This document shows positions 8,622 through 17,463 of a stretch of DNA of 64,000 nt, piece after piece. A program made the position numbers and the translations under genes. Positions within the stretch are counted from its first letter, which is position 1. Each line of letters starts with the position of its first letter. The notes beneath the pieces are model-generated. The model saw only the letters and a program-made list of their open reading frames with translations, did no database searches and was not told where the DNA came from. This stretch comes from Persephonella sp. KM09-Lau-8 (GTDB lineage: Bacteria > Aquificota > Aquificia > Aquificales > Hydrogenothermaceae). The stretch spans positions 1,488,001 through 1,552,000 of the forward strand of contig NZ_JNLL01000001.1 in assembly GCF_000703085.1 (NCBI RefSeq), written 5' to 3'.

Positions 8622-9583
8622 ACTTTCAGATCCACCCTATTTCTAATTTCTCCGTTTAAGAATGCCCTTATATTTTCAACTATCTCATTAACAAGTCTTT
8701 TTCTGGCTTCTATACTGGTCCATGCAATATGGGGAGTTATAAGAAGTTTTTCTTTATTTTTTATTTTGAGAAGGGGATTTTCAGGGTCAATAGGTTCTTT
8801 TTCAAGAACATCAAGACCTGCACCACCTATCATATCGCTGTCTAAAGCTATTGCTAAATCTTTTTCATTTACAATGCCCCCTCTACCAAGATTAAGAAGT
8901 ATCGCATTTTCTTTCATAAGTTGAAGTTCATTAATTGTTATAAGATTCTTTGTTTTTTCATTAAGGGGCGCATGTATAGAAACTATATCAGAGGTTTTTA
9001 AAAGCTCATCAAGGGGATATCTGGGATATTTTTCCGGTCTTTCAACTCCAGAGGTTGAGTAGTATATGACATCGCATCCAAAACTCTCAGCAACTTCAGC
9101 AACCCTTCTTCCGATTGTGCCAAGACCTATAATACCCCATCTTTTTCCATGGATTTCCCAGAAAGGTCTGCCTAAATGGGTAAAGATATCGCTTTTTGCA
9201 TACTCTCCTGATTTTACATAATCATCATAGTATCTTAGGTGCATTAGTAGATAAAAAAGCATTCCAAAGGTAGTTTGAACTACGCTCTCTGTGGAGTATC
9301 CAGCAACATTTGTAACGGCAATACCTTTTTCCTTAGCATATAAAACATCAATATTGTTATATCCTGTTGCAGCTTCACATATTAGCTTTAGATTTCTGGC
9401 GGCGTTTATTGCATCCTTATCAATAACTACTTTGTTTGTTATTATGATATCTGCATCTTCTATCCTTTCGTATAATTCAGCTGGAGAGGTTGTAGGATAT
9501 ATTTCTACATCCCCAAACTGGGAAAATATTTCAAGATCTATATCATCCCCAAGTGTTTTGGCGTCCAGTACCACAATCTTCAT
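8618..9583 (-). CDS. D-isomer 2-hydroxyacid dehydrogenase (NAD-dependent)
   Basis: A 321-aa oxidoreductase interconverting a 2-oxoacid and a D-2-hydroxyacid with NAD(H). The Rossmann loop GLGTIG (153-158) sits in the middle, followed by the catalytic Arg in NLGRGGIVNE, a Glu in the DVLEKEP region, and the catalytic His in ITPHIAW. Length and order match glycerate/lactate/hydroxypyruvate dehydrogenases; there is no ACT domain, so it is not a full SerA. The exact substrate cannot be told. It is the last gene of the minus-strand block and its start is 17 nt downstream of the GGDEF-EAL stop. Confidence 0.9.
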   Translation of the reverse strand: MKIVVLDAKTLGDDIDLEIFSQFGDVEIYPTTSPAELYERIEDADIIITNKVVIDKDAINAARNLKLICEAATGYNNIDVLYAKEKGIAVTNVAGYSTESVVQTTFGMLFYLLMHLRYYDDYVKSGEYAKSDIFTHLGRPFWEIHGKRWGIIGLGTIGRRVAEVAESFGCDVIYYSTSGVERPEKYPRYPLDELLKTSDIVSIHAPLNEKTKNLITINELQLMKENAILLNLGRGGIVNEKDLAIALDSDMIGGAGLDVLEKEPIDPENPLLKIKNKEKLLITPHIAWTSIEARKRLVNEIVENIRAFLNGEIRNRVDLKV

Positions 9584-9600
9584 ATCTTCTCACCTCATTT

Positions 9601-11493
9601 TCAGGCTATTTTCCTTTTTTCCACAGGTTGTGGTTTTCTTAAATAATATCCTTGCCCATAAATTATACCTAACTGAAGGACTTTTCTTAAAACAGATTCA
9701 GAATGTATATACTCTGCTATTACCTTTATGCCTGTATCATCTGCAAAAGATTTTATTGCCTTTACTATAGCAAGAGAACGATAATTGGTATCTATATCCT
9801 TTATAATACTACCATCTATTTTCAAATAATCAGGTGCAAGTTCTACAAGATGAGAAAAATTGGAATAACCACTACCAAAATCATCTATTGATATCTTACA
9901 TCCTATACCTTTTATATATTCAATTTTCTCTTTAAATGATGGATAATCATCAATATCTTCAGATTCTAATAACTCTATTGTTAACCTGCTGGCAAGTTCT
10001 TTATCCAAAACATTTTCCATATGCTCTATTATATTGTCATCATATACATCCAGTGCAGATAGGTTCATAGATATTCCCATCCAGGGATTTTCCTTTAGAA
10101 CCTTTGCATTGTATTCTATTACTTTTTTGGTGAGATCTATATGAACATACGTTCTCCTTATAGTGTTCAAAAACTGATACGGATATATGATTTTTCCATC
10201 CTTTGATATTAAGCGCACAAGTGCCTCGTATTTAAGAACTTCTCCAGTTTTAAGATTGACTATAGGCTGATACCAGCAAACGATATTATTGTTATCTATT
10301 GCTTCTTTTATTATGTAGATTTCTTCATGGTTAACTTCCAGAGGACCTGAATAAATTTCTATCTTATTTCTTCCATTTTTCTTGGCTTTATAAAGAGCCA
10401 TATCTGCCATTTTTATGGCTTCTTCTATAGATTTCTCAGCATAAGGGGCAATTCCTATTGAAACGGTTACTTTCATACTGATATTTTCGTATGTTATAAC
10501 TCTTTTACATATCTCTGTTTTTATTCTGGTTGCCAGATTAAGAACATTGTATTTATAGTTTTCTGAATAGGGATTGATTTTGGCAAATAATAGAAATTCC
10601 TCTCCTCCGTATCTTATAAGGATATCATCCTCCCGAATACAACTTTTTATTCTTTCTGTGACCTCTTTTAGAACATGATCCCCAGCCTCATGACCAAAGC
10701 TATCATTTATTTTCTTAAAATGATCTATATCTATTACAAATGTTGTATAAAATCCTTTTTTGAGTTTTTCAATATTTTCATAAAGATATAATCTGTTATA
10801 GGCTCCTGTTAATGGATCTATATACATTTTTTTGACATTTTCTCTATATTTTATGAACTGAATTAGAGATATCACTATTGATACCACAATAAAAAGTGAT
10901 ATTATCAGAACGAATTCCTGAATTTTGCTGATTATTGCCTGTATCTCTTTAAGCTTTTTAACAGAAAATTCTATAACAGCAATCCCTGCGACTTTATGAT
11001 TTATTTTTATAGGCTTTAAAAGGGTTATCCATAAACCTGTGTAGTCTGATTGTTTAATAACCACACTTTTACCATCTTTTAGAACACTATCCCAGTAGTC
11101 TCCATATATATTAAAACCTTCTCTAAATCTGGCTCTATCTTCTTTTGAAAGGTCTATAAGATATCTGAGCTTTCCATCTTTGTCTTTATAAAGGATATAC
11201 GCATATTTAACGTCATCTGTGACTATAACAGAGAGTTGATCTCTTATTTTTTTCCTGAATTTTGGATCTGAAAAGAGTGACTCAAGGTCTTTATTCTTTG
11301 CATTTATCTGTATTGTCCTGATTATCTTATCAAGGCTCTGAACTACTCCCGGGACAACAGCTTCTTTTATTATACTGTCTTCTATAGTCTTTTTAATTTT
11401 TGGTGCCATTATATAGACAGATATAAGCAAACCAAGTAACACTATAAAGAAAGGCATATAATCAAAAAGTAATCTTTTATCTTTCCTTACCAC
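9601..11493 (-). CDS. Membrane GGDEF-EAL protein with periplasmic sensor domain
   Basis: A 630-aa c-di-GMP enzyme: membrane segment 12-30, periplasmic sensor of about 160 residues (CACHE-like in length), membrane segment about 194-215, GGDEF domain and EAL domain. The GGDEF signature is GGEEF (296-300) with an inhibitory I-site R287-EDD290 five residues upstream. The EAL domain keeps E423-A-L, NLSALDVYD, ELLESED, DDFG (537-540), KIDG and GQGYYL. Both activities look intact, so it could make or break c-di-GMP depending on the sensor. Its start overlaps the YfiR-like gene by 7 nt, and the TonB receptor is just upstream, pointing to a signal relayed from outer membrane or periplasm. Confidence 0.93.
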   Translation of the reverse strand: MVRKDKRLLFDYMPFFIVLLGLLISVYIMAPKIKKTIEDSIIKEAVVPGVVQSLDKIIRTIQINAKNKDLESLFSDPKFRKKIRDQLSVIVTDDVKYAYILYKDKDGKLRYLIDLSKEDRARFREGFNIYGDYWDSVLKDGKSVVIKQSDYTGLWITLLKPIKINHKVAGIAVIEFSVKKLKEIQAIISKIQEFVLIISLFIVVSIVISLIQFIKYRENVKKMYIDPLTGAYNRLYLYENIEKLKKGFYTTFVIDIDHFKKINDSFGHEAGDHVLKEVTERIKSCIREDDILIRYGGEEFLLFAKINPYSENYKYNVLNLATRIKTEICKRVITYENISMKVTVSIGIAPYAEKSIEEAIKMADMALYKAKKNGRNKIEIYSGPLEVNHEEIYIIKEAIDNNNIVCWYQPIVNLKTGEVLKYEALVRLISKDGKIIYPYQFLNTIRRTYVHIDLTKKVIEYNAKVLKENPWMGISMNLSALDVYDDNIIEHMENVLDKELASRLTIELLESEDIDDYPSFKEKIEYIKGIGCKISIDDFGSGYSNFSHLVELAPDYLKIDGSIIKDIDTNYRSLAIVKAIKSFADDTGIKVIAEYIHSESVLRKVLQLGIIYGQGYYLRKPQPVEKRKIA

Positions 11494-11927
11494 AGATTAT
11501 TTTCCCTCTCCAGATATTTTCTGTACCTGTCTGGTAATTTGATATTAAACTGTTCGAGCCTATCTTTAACAAAAACCACATTTGGTCTGCCTTTCTTCCA
11601 GTAAATAGCTCCAATTGCATTTTTATACTTCTTAAGAAGATAGTATTTAGTTACTATTGCAGGTTTATTACACTTTTTTAACAACCTTTCATCACCAGTA
11701 ATAAGAATATGTGCCTTTTTACAGCTTAATGTATGAGACAGTATTTTAGAATATTTAAGAATATATTTTAAATCTGAAGAGGTAACCACTTTGATTTTTT
11801 TATTATTTTTCGCGATAATATGGGCCATTTCAGAAATAATTTCAGCCTCAACTTTTTTTATCTCTTCTTCGTATCCAAAAGCCAGAGAAAATGTAAAGAA
11901 AAGAAAGACCAGTATACTTCTAAGCAT
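11487..11927 (-). CDS. Periplasmic YfiR-like (DUF4154-type) regulator
   Basis: A 146-aa exported protein: cleavable signal peptide (about residues 1-18), then a small alpha/beta domain. The pattern HILITGDE, a Cys pair (C69, C86), then AIGAIYWKKGRPNVVF and IKLPDRYRKYL resembles the YfiR fold, where a 'GxIxF-x-KGR-x-F' strand pair precedes a final helix. In Pseudomonas, YfiR binds the periplasmic part of the cyclase YfiN and keeps it off. Here the partner would be the GGDEF-EAL protein, whose gene it overlaps by 7 nt. The similarity is distant and read by eye. Confidence 0.62.
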   Translation of the reverse strand: MLRSILVFLFFTFSLAFGYEEEIKKVEAEIISEMAHIIAKNNKKIKVVTSSDLKYILKYSKILSHTLSCKKAHILITGDERLLKKCNKPAIVTKYYLLKKYKNAIGAIYWKKGRPNVVFVKDRLEQFNIKLPDRYRKYLERENNLW

Positions 11928-11930
11928 CTA

Positions 11931-13784
11931 TTAAAAATCCCTTTCCAGCGTGATTAAAACTCTCCTATCTTCTTGATAAATCTGTACATTTTTATCATTC
12001 AACAGGGGTATCTTAATAGCTTTATCTAAAAGATTATAACCTTTAATAGCAACTTTCGTATTATCAAATAAACTAATCTTAACTCCGGCATTTAATTCAA
12101 ATCCAGATTTAATCCATGTGCCATAAAAGCCATAGCCTTTTCTGTATACATTTTCCACAAATGCTGAATAATTATTCTGCTGAATACCTATTCTAAATAA
12201 TCCTCCTTCTGAAGATGCTGTTTTATACCTCCTTTTTTCAGGATATACTTTGAAATAGCCAGCATTTATATAAACGCCATTATCAAAGTCTTTCTGACAA
12301 TCTACAGACCAGAAATAGTATCTAAGCTTTTGATCTACATTTATGTAAGAATATGTATATGGAGATATCATAATATTGTCTTTTATGAGAAATGTTCCTC
12401 CTGTTACTGTAAGTCTACCTACTGGATAAACACCTGAATACTCAAATGTTAGACCTCTATTCTCCTGTTTTTTCAGTTGAGGATTTGATCGGACTTCAAC
12501 AAAAAATGGCGGAGTATAATATTTAGACAAAAATAATTTTAAATAATCTGATTTATTCAGAAAATAAACTGTTCCAATGCGCCATATTAGGCCTTCAATA
12601 TCACGACCGTATCCCCTTTCGGTATTTTCATATTTAAATCCTGCAATAAATCCTAACTGAGGTTTCAGGTTATACACATTCTCTATATAAAATGAACGAT
12701 AGTTTTCCCAATTTTTATCTTTCAAATTTCCTGGGAACAATTGTTGATCTAATTTGTATTTAGAGTGCTGAATTTTAATGCCATAAAAAAGTTTGTTATT
12801 TTTATTTCTGCTTTCTCCAACAACTTCCGTCCCTGTTTTCATCGAATTTATATGCTGCAAGTATGAAAAAACAGGCATACGGGGATATCTAATAACAACT
12901 GGGTTTGTAAGACTACCTTTTTCATATCTATCAATGTTTATTTTATCTGCATATAATCTTAGTTTTAGATTTAAATCCTGAGAGATTATTTTGGATATAG
13001 AAATATAGCCATGTGATGCCTGATTATCGGAGTAATCTGGTTTACTTCTTAATGTATTTCCCCTAAACTCATCTGAGTTTTTTATGGCAAGCCCAGTTTC
13101 TAAAGACCATTCGTCAAAATAAAATCCACCAATAATGTAGTAATACTTATCATCAATTTTTAAATTTTTTGGATATTTCTGGGATTTATAAGTTTCTCTG
13201 TTTATAAGTAAAAATGCAGAACTTTTAGAACCTGTTTCTCCTGCAAGATACACAGAAAAAGAGTAATCATTTCTTGTTGAATATGATAATCTTACTGTTT
13301 TTACATTTTCCATTTCAGGTTTTTTTGTGTAAACCTTTATAATCATTCCAGCTGCTTCATTATTGAACTTGAGAGCACTTTCTCCCTGATAAATTTCAAT
13401 ATGGTCTATATGGTCAAGGGGCATATCTGCCCATAATGAAAGCGGGGTTTTTCTGTAAACTCCGCTAATTTCATGATCATTTATAAATAATCGAATTGTT
13501 GAGTTTTCGAGGGGATATATTGATGCGTAGGAAAGTGTATTTTCGCCATACTGATTTCTTAATAAGGTGAAATATCTAACATATCTAAGTAAATCTGAAA
13601 GTTTATACCCTTGAAGTTTTTGGATATCTTCTCTGGTAAATAAAATCAGATGCCCTTCTGTTTCCTGAACTGTTCTTTTGTATAACTGATTAAGCTCTCT
13701 ATATCTTTCTAATAATCTTTCAAGATTTTCTCCGTATGCTATATAGCTAAAGATAAAAAAAATCAGTAGTAATCTTTTTGCCAT
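11931..13784 (-). CDS. TonB-dependent outer membrane receptor
   Basis: A 617-aa outer membrane protein with a signal peptide (about 1-18), a plug domain (residues about 35-150: LILFTREDIQKLQGYKLSDLL, IRLFINDHEISG, DHIEIYQGESALKF) and a beta-barrel rich in Tyr/Asn-alternating strands ending in aromatic F, as usual for barrel insertion. It would take up a chelated metal or other solute with energy from TonB. The substrate is unknown. It is followed after 3 nt by the YfiR-like gene and overlaps mobA by 22 nt upstream, so it may serve as the sensing surface of the c-di-GMP operon as well as, or instead of, a transporter. Confidence 0.88.
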   Translation of the reverse strand: MAKRLLLIFFIFSYIAYGENLERLLERYRELNQLYKRTVQETEGHLILFTREDIQKLQGYKLSDLLRYVRYFTLLRNQYGENTLSYASIYPLENSTIRLFINDHEISGVYRKTPLSLWADMPLDHIDHIEIYQGESALKFNNEAAGMIIKVYTKKPEMENVKTVRLSYSTRNDYSFSVYLAGETGSKSSAFLLINRETYKSQKYPKNLKIDDKYYYIIGGFYFDEWSLETGLAIKNSDEFRGNTLRSKPDYSDNQASHGYISISKIISQDLNLKLRLYADKINIDRYEKGSLTNPVVIRYPRMPVFSYLQHINSMKTGTEVVGESRNKNNKLFYGIKIQHSKYKLDQQLFPGNLKDKNWENYRSFYIENVYNLKPQLGFIAGFKYENTERGYGRDIEGLIWRIGTVYFLNKSDYLKLFLSKYYTPPFFVEVRSNPQLKKQENRGLTFEYSGVYPVGRLTVTGGTFLIKDNIMISPYTYSYINVDQKLRYYFWSVDCQKDFDNGVYINAGYFKVYPEKRRYKTASSEGGLFRIGIQQNNYSAFVENVYRKGYGFYGTWIKSGFELNAGVKISLFDNTKVAIKGYNLLDKAIKIPLLNDKNVQIYQEDRRVLITLERDF

Positions 13785-14398
13785 ATATTTAGTAACCTCT
13801 CATAATCTTCCGGTCTGTTAATACTCCAGTATGACAGCAGAGAGTCATCCACCTGCTTTAATTCTTCCTGTGCAACTTCCTGAACATTTAGTCTGTTTAC
13901 CCATGCATAAAGGGAATTTTTCCCTTCTTCATATACCTTATCGGCAATTTTTAAGGCAGCTCTTTTGTATATAGTGTTTAAAAACTGTTTTTTCCCATTT
14001 ACCACCGGAATAATTGCATCATATCCATCTATTTTTTTCACAAAAAAAGGAATCAGTTCCGGCTCCAGCAGTGGAGTATCGCAGGTTGCTATAAAAACAA
14101 GCTGGTTTTTTATATACGGCATACAGCTAACAATTGCATTTAAAGGACCTGCATAAGGGTCTTTGTCCTTTACAAATACAGAATTTATGTCTGTATTTTC
14201 TAATTGGGATAGGTAAATCTCTTTATCTTTATTGGCAGAAACAATTATCTGGTCTGTATATACATTAAGTTTTTCTATTATTATCCTGAAAAAAGTTTTT
14301 TCTCCCAGCTTTAAAAATGCCTTATCCCTTCCCATACGTTTACTCTGGCCACCTGCTAACAGGATAGCCGTTATTTTTAACTTTTCTTTTTCTGACAT
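13763..14398 (-). CDS. mobA: Molybdenum cofactor guanylyltransferase
   Basis: A 211-aa nucleotidyltransferase that joins GMP to molybdopterin to give the MGD cofactor needed by NarB. The N-terminal signature LAGGQSKRMGRDKAF (residues about 14-28) binds GTP, and TCDTPLL is the metal-binding Asp region. Length fits MobA. The gene overlaps the TonB receptor (22 nt) and the Fur-family gene (22 nt), forming a tight run. A separate mobB is at 57239. Confidence 0.92.
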   Translation of the reverse strand: MSEKEKLKITAILLAGGQSKRMGRDKAFLKLGEKTFFRIIIEKLNVYTDQIIVSANKDKEIYLSQLENTDINSVFVKDKDPYAGPLNAIVSCMPYIKNQLVFIATCDTPLLEPELIPFFVKKIDGYDAIIPVVNGKKQFLNTIYKRAALKIADKVYEEGKNSLYAWVNRLNVQEVAQEELKQVDDSLLSYWSINRPEDYERLLNIWQKDYY

Positions 14399-14817
14399 TT
14401 TTCACACAGACCAAATATTTCTAATCTATGAAATTCTGGCTTAAATTTATATTCCTGACATATTTTGTCCTGCAATTCCTCTATTTTGTCTGAATGGAAT
14501 TCTATAATCTTTCCGCAACTTCTACATATTAGATGGTCATGATGTTCTTTTAGATTAACTTCATAAATTGTTTTGTTTTTGAATTTTATTACTTCCCTTA
14601 CATATCCAAGCTCTTTTAGTATTTCAAGAGTTCTATAAACAGTAGCCCTTGATACATTTATATTCTTTGACTGAATTTTGTGCACCAGTTGTTCAATCTC
14701 AAAATGCCCTCTGGTATTAAGAATAGCCTTAAAAACTTTTTCTCTCTGAGGAGTATACTTAAGTCCTAAATTTTTTATTGTCTGTTTAAACTCTTTTAAT
14801 GCCTGTCTTTTATTCAT
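14377..14817 (-). CDS. Fur-family metal/peroxide-responsive repressor
   Basis: A 146-aa regulator: winged helix (about 15-85: YTPQREKVFKAIL, NVSRATVYRTLEILKELGYV) and a dimerisation domain with HHDHLICRSCG and a final CEKCQ, the two CxxC pairs that bind structural zinc. It could be Fur, PerR or Zur; the sequence does not decide. Its place just upstream of mobA and the TonB receptor suggests it controls metal uptake and perhaps the downstream signalling genes. It is 3 nt downstream of the flavin reductase gene. Confidence 0.92.
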   Translation of the reverse strand: MNKRQALKEFKQTIKNLGLKYTPQREKVFKAILNTRGHFEIEQLVHKIQSKNINVSRATVYRTLEILKELGYVREVIKFKNKTIYEVNLKEHHDHLICRSCGKIIEFHSDKIEELQDKICQEYKFKPEFHRLEIFGLCEKCQKKKS

Positions 14818-14820
14818 TGC

Positions 14821-15429
14821 TTACCTCTTATCTGGTCTTTTAAGCTCAAAAGTGTTCTCTTTATTTATAAGACAGTAATTTGCGCCTCCAAGCCTGCCTA
14901 TTATCTCCAGTTTAGTTGTATCCACATAACCTTTCTCATTTAGTATATCCTCTTTTACATGAACTTTTAATACCTCCCCAAGAATTATTCCCATTTTTCC
15001 TATCTTTATAATCTCAAATCTTTTACACTCAATATTTACAGGGGATTCTTTCACCCTTGGGGCTTTTACAATTGATGATGGAACAGGGGTCAGACCTGCT
15101 TTTTCAAACTCGTCAATTTCTCTATCAAATGGTAGAGCTGTTATGTTCATTTTTTCTAAAGTCTCTTTTGTAACCATATTAACTACAAATTCCCCAGTAT
15201 CTTCTATATTCTGCCAGGTATCCTTTTTTTCTTTTGTTTCTTTGCTGCCTACTGATATAAGCAAAAGTGGTGGGTCAGATGATATACCGGCAAAATAACT
15301 GAAAGGCGCCAGATTATAAATACCATCCTTACTCACAGTTGAAACCCATGCTATTGGACGGGGCACAATTATACTGGTCATAAGTTTATATATCTGTTTT
15401 GGTTCCAGACTTTTTATATCTATTTCCAT
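14821..15429 (-). CDS. Flavin reductase-like FMN-binding split-barrel protein
   Basis: A 202-aa protein of the flavin reductase / flavoredoxin family: MTSIIVPRPIAWVSTVSKDG and LAPFSYFAGISSDPPLL are the FMN-binding loops, and the C-terminal part has the GRLGGANYCL end common in this family. It would bind FMN and pass electrons; in strict terms it may be a flavoredoxin in a redox chain. It is preceded by a PAS-GGDEF gene (14 nt apart) and followed by Fur. Confidence 0.85.
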   Translation of the reverse strand: MEIDIKSLEPKQIYKLMTSIIVPRPIAWVSTVSKDGIYNLAPFSYFAGISSDPPLLLISVGSKETKEKKDTWQNIEDTGEFVVNMVTKETLEKMNITALPFDREIDEFEKAGLTPVPSSIVKAPRVKESPVNIECKRFEIIKIGKMGIILGEVLKVHVKEDILNEKGYVDTTKLEIIGRLGGANYCLINKENTFELKRPDKR

Positions 15430-15443
15430 TTTTATCCTCCTTT

Positions 15444-16292
15444 TCAGACTGCAACAACTTTATTTTTACCTGATTTTTTGGCCATATAAAGAGCAGTATC
15501 AACTCTTCTTATTATAGACTTTAGAATATCTCCATTTTTATACATTGTTACACCTGCACTTATTGTTACTCTGTTAACTTTGGGAAATTTATATTCTTCT
15601 ATTTTCTTTCTTATTTTTTCTGCAACCTTGGAAGCTTCATTTATATTTTTAACAGGTAAAATTATCATAAATTCTTCTCCTCCCCATCTACCAAAAATAT
15701 CTGATTTTCTTATGTTTTCTTTAACTATCTGAGATATTTTTTTCAAAATTATATCTCCTGTTTGATGACCATAGGTATCATTTATTTTTTTAAAGTTGTC
15801 AATATCAAACATGATTAGGGCAAAGTTAGTTCCATATCTTTCTGCTCTACTTATTTCTTCCTCAAGGAATTTCTCAAAAGCATATCTGTTATAAATACCT
15901 GTTAATCTATCTATTGTGGCAAGTTTCCTGAGCTGTCTTTCTAAATTTTTCTTATCGGTTATATCTATAAGACCACTGATACTGCATCTTTTTCCATCAA
16001 GTTTTATTTCTTCAGTAATAACCTCAACCCATAAAATTTTGCCTGAAACGGTTTTTATTTTAAGCTCCCTTTTATCTTTATGACTTTTTGAAATAGCCCT
16101 GTAAATCTGAAGTAAAGCTCGGCGGCTTTCTGGAAGAATAATGTCTTTAAGCCATAAATCCTGTATATCTGTAATCCCTAACATCTTTTTTAATGTTTTA
16201 TTTACAAAAATAATCCTCCCATCACACTGAACCAGAATTCCAATGGGAGCTTTTTCAATTAATTGCTGGAAAAGATCCTTTTCAATATTCAT
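15444..16292 (-). CDS. PAS-GGDEF diguanylate cyclase (cytoplasmic)
   Basis: A 282-aa protein with one PAS domain (residues about 8-115, with IGILVQCDGRIIFVNKTLKKMLG) joined by a helix to a GGDEF domain. The active site is GGEEF (204-208) and the I-site is R195-KSD198, so it should make c-di-GMP and be product-inhibited. No membrane segment is seen. The PAS ligand is unknown. It is the second c-di-GMP enzyme in the same minus-strand run. Confidence 0.93.
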   Translation of the reverse strand: MNIEKDLFQQLIEKAPIGILVQCDGRIIFVNKTLKKMLGITDIQDLWLKDIILPESRRALLQIYRAISKSHKDKRELKIKTVSGKILWVEVITEEIKLDGKRCSISGLIDITDKKNLERQLRKLATIDRLTGIYNRYAFEKFLEEEISRAERYGTNFALIMFDIDNFKKINDTYGHQTGDIILKKISQIVKENIRKSDIFGRWGGEEFMIILPVKNINEASKVAEKIRKKIEEYKFPKVNRVTISAGVTMYKNGDILKSIIRRVDTALYMAKKSGKNKVVAV

Positions 16293-16353
16293 AACTATTT
16301 TTAATTAGTTTTTTTGAAATAAATATACACCTGCTTTATAAATAAAAACAGTT

Positions 16354-17121
16354 TTAAGCCTGATTTTCTTTACTTCTTTCACTACGGGGATAAAGTATTT
16401 TTGCCATCACAATAGAGATTTCATAAAAAACTATAAGAGGCATTGCAAGAAATACCTGACTGACCACATCTGGTGGGGTTAAGAGTGCAGCCATCACAAA
16501 AGCAGCAACCACAAAATATGGACGGAATCTTGAAAGAGTCTCAGGTGTAACAAGTCCAAGCCTTGCAAGTAAGGATAAAATTACAGGAAGTTCAAATGTA
16601 ATACCAAAAGCCAGGATAAGACGGACAACAAAGGATATATATGAGCTTACAGAAATCATGGCTTCAACATCAAGCTGGGTATATCCAAAAGTCAATAAAA
16701 ATCTTATCGCCAGTGGTAAAACACCAAAATATGCAAACAAAGCACCTGATATAAAAAATACTGTTGTAAAAAATACAAACGGAACAACTAATTTTTTTTC
16801 TTCTTCATAAAGAGCAGGCTCTATAAATTTCCATACCTGATAAAAAACAAAAGGGGATGCTATAACAAAACCAACTAAAAAAGCTATTTTAAATGCTGTA
16901 AAAAAGGATTCTGTAGGGGTAAGGGCAACAAGCTTTAAATCTGGAAATACTTTATGCAAAGGCTCTTTAAATATCTCAAAAAATATATCAACTTTGGTAA
17001 AGACAGCAAGCATTGCAATAACAATGGCTATTAAACTTCTTAAAAGTCTGGTTCGAAGTTCAGCAAGATGTTCAGTTATAGGTGCTTCAAACTCTTCAGG
17101 ATTCTTTATTTCCTGACTCAT
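16354..17121 (-). CDS. tatC: Twin-arginine translocase subunit TatC
   Basis: A 255-aa integral membrane protein with six predicted segments; it is the core receptor of the Tat pathway for folded proteins. The family start 'ITEHLAELRTRLL' (about 16-28) and the loop FYQVWKFIEPALYEEEK are clear. It overlaps the TatA/B gene by 26 nt, as is common for tat operons. Confidence 0.96.
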   Translation of the reverse strand: MSQEIKNPEEFEAPITEHLAELRTRLLRSLIAIVIAMLAVFTKVDIFFEIFKEPLHKVFPDLKLVALTPTESFFTAFKIAFLVGFVIASPFVFYQVWKFIEPALYEEEKKLVVPFVFFTTVFFISGALFAYFGVLPLAIRFLLTFGYTQLDVEAMISVSSYISFVVRLILAFGITFELPVILSLLARLGLVTPETLSRFRPYFVVAAFVMAALLTPPDVVSQVFLAMPLIVFYEISIVMAKILYPRSERSKENQA

Positions 17122-17425
17122 TTATTTCATTCTCCTGGTTTTTCTTGAATGTTATTTTTTCTCCTTTAAGTTTTTCCTTCATTTCTTCTTTTTTTTCTTC
17201 TTCTAACTCAATTTCTTCATTTATCTGGGGTGGAATATACTGGTGATGTTGATGTTTAGGTTTAGGTTCTTCAACAACAACTTCTTTTACTTCGTCAACA
17301 GTAGATCTGATTTCTCTATAAAATCTCCCAAGGGTTTTCGCTACTTCAGGAAGTCTTTTAGGGCCTAAAACAAGCAATGCAACTACAAAAATCAATATAA
17401 GCTCAGAAAATCCTATACCAAACAT
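17096..17425 (-). CDS. tatB: Twin-arginine translocase subunit TatB (TatA/B family)
   Basis: A 109-aa protein with one N-terminal membrane helix (FGIGFSELILIFVVALLVLG), the Gly-Pro hinge GPKRLPE, an amphipathic helix and an acidic/charged tail. The N-terminal Glu in the membrane helix and the 'GPKRLPEVAKTLGR' hinge favour TatB over TatA, but single TatA/B proteins can do both jobs. It precedes and overlaps tatC. Confidence 0.9.
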   Translation of the reverse strand: MFGIGFSELILIFVVALLVLGPKRLPEVAKTLGRFYREIRSTVDEVKEVVVEEPKPKHQHHQYIPPQINEEIELEEEKKEEMKEKLKGEKITFKKNQENEINESGNKES

Positions 17426-17463
17426 GATTAATCTCCACTTAGTTAAATAAAAACAATTATATC

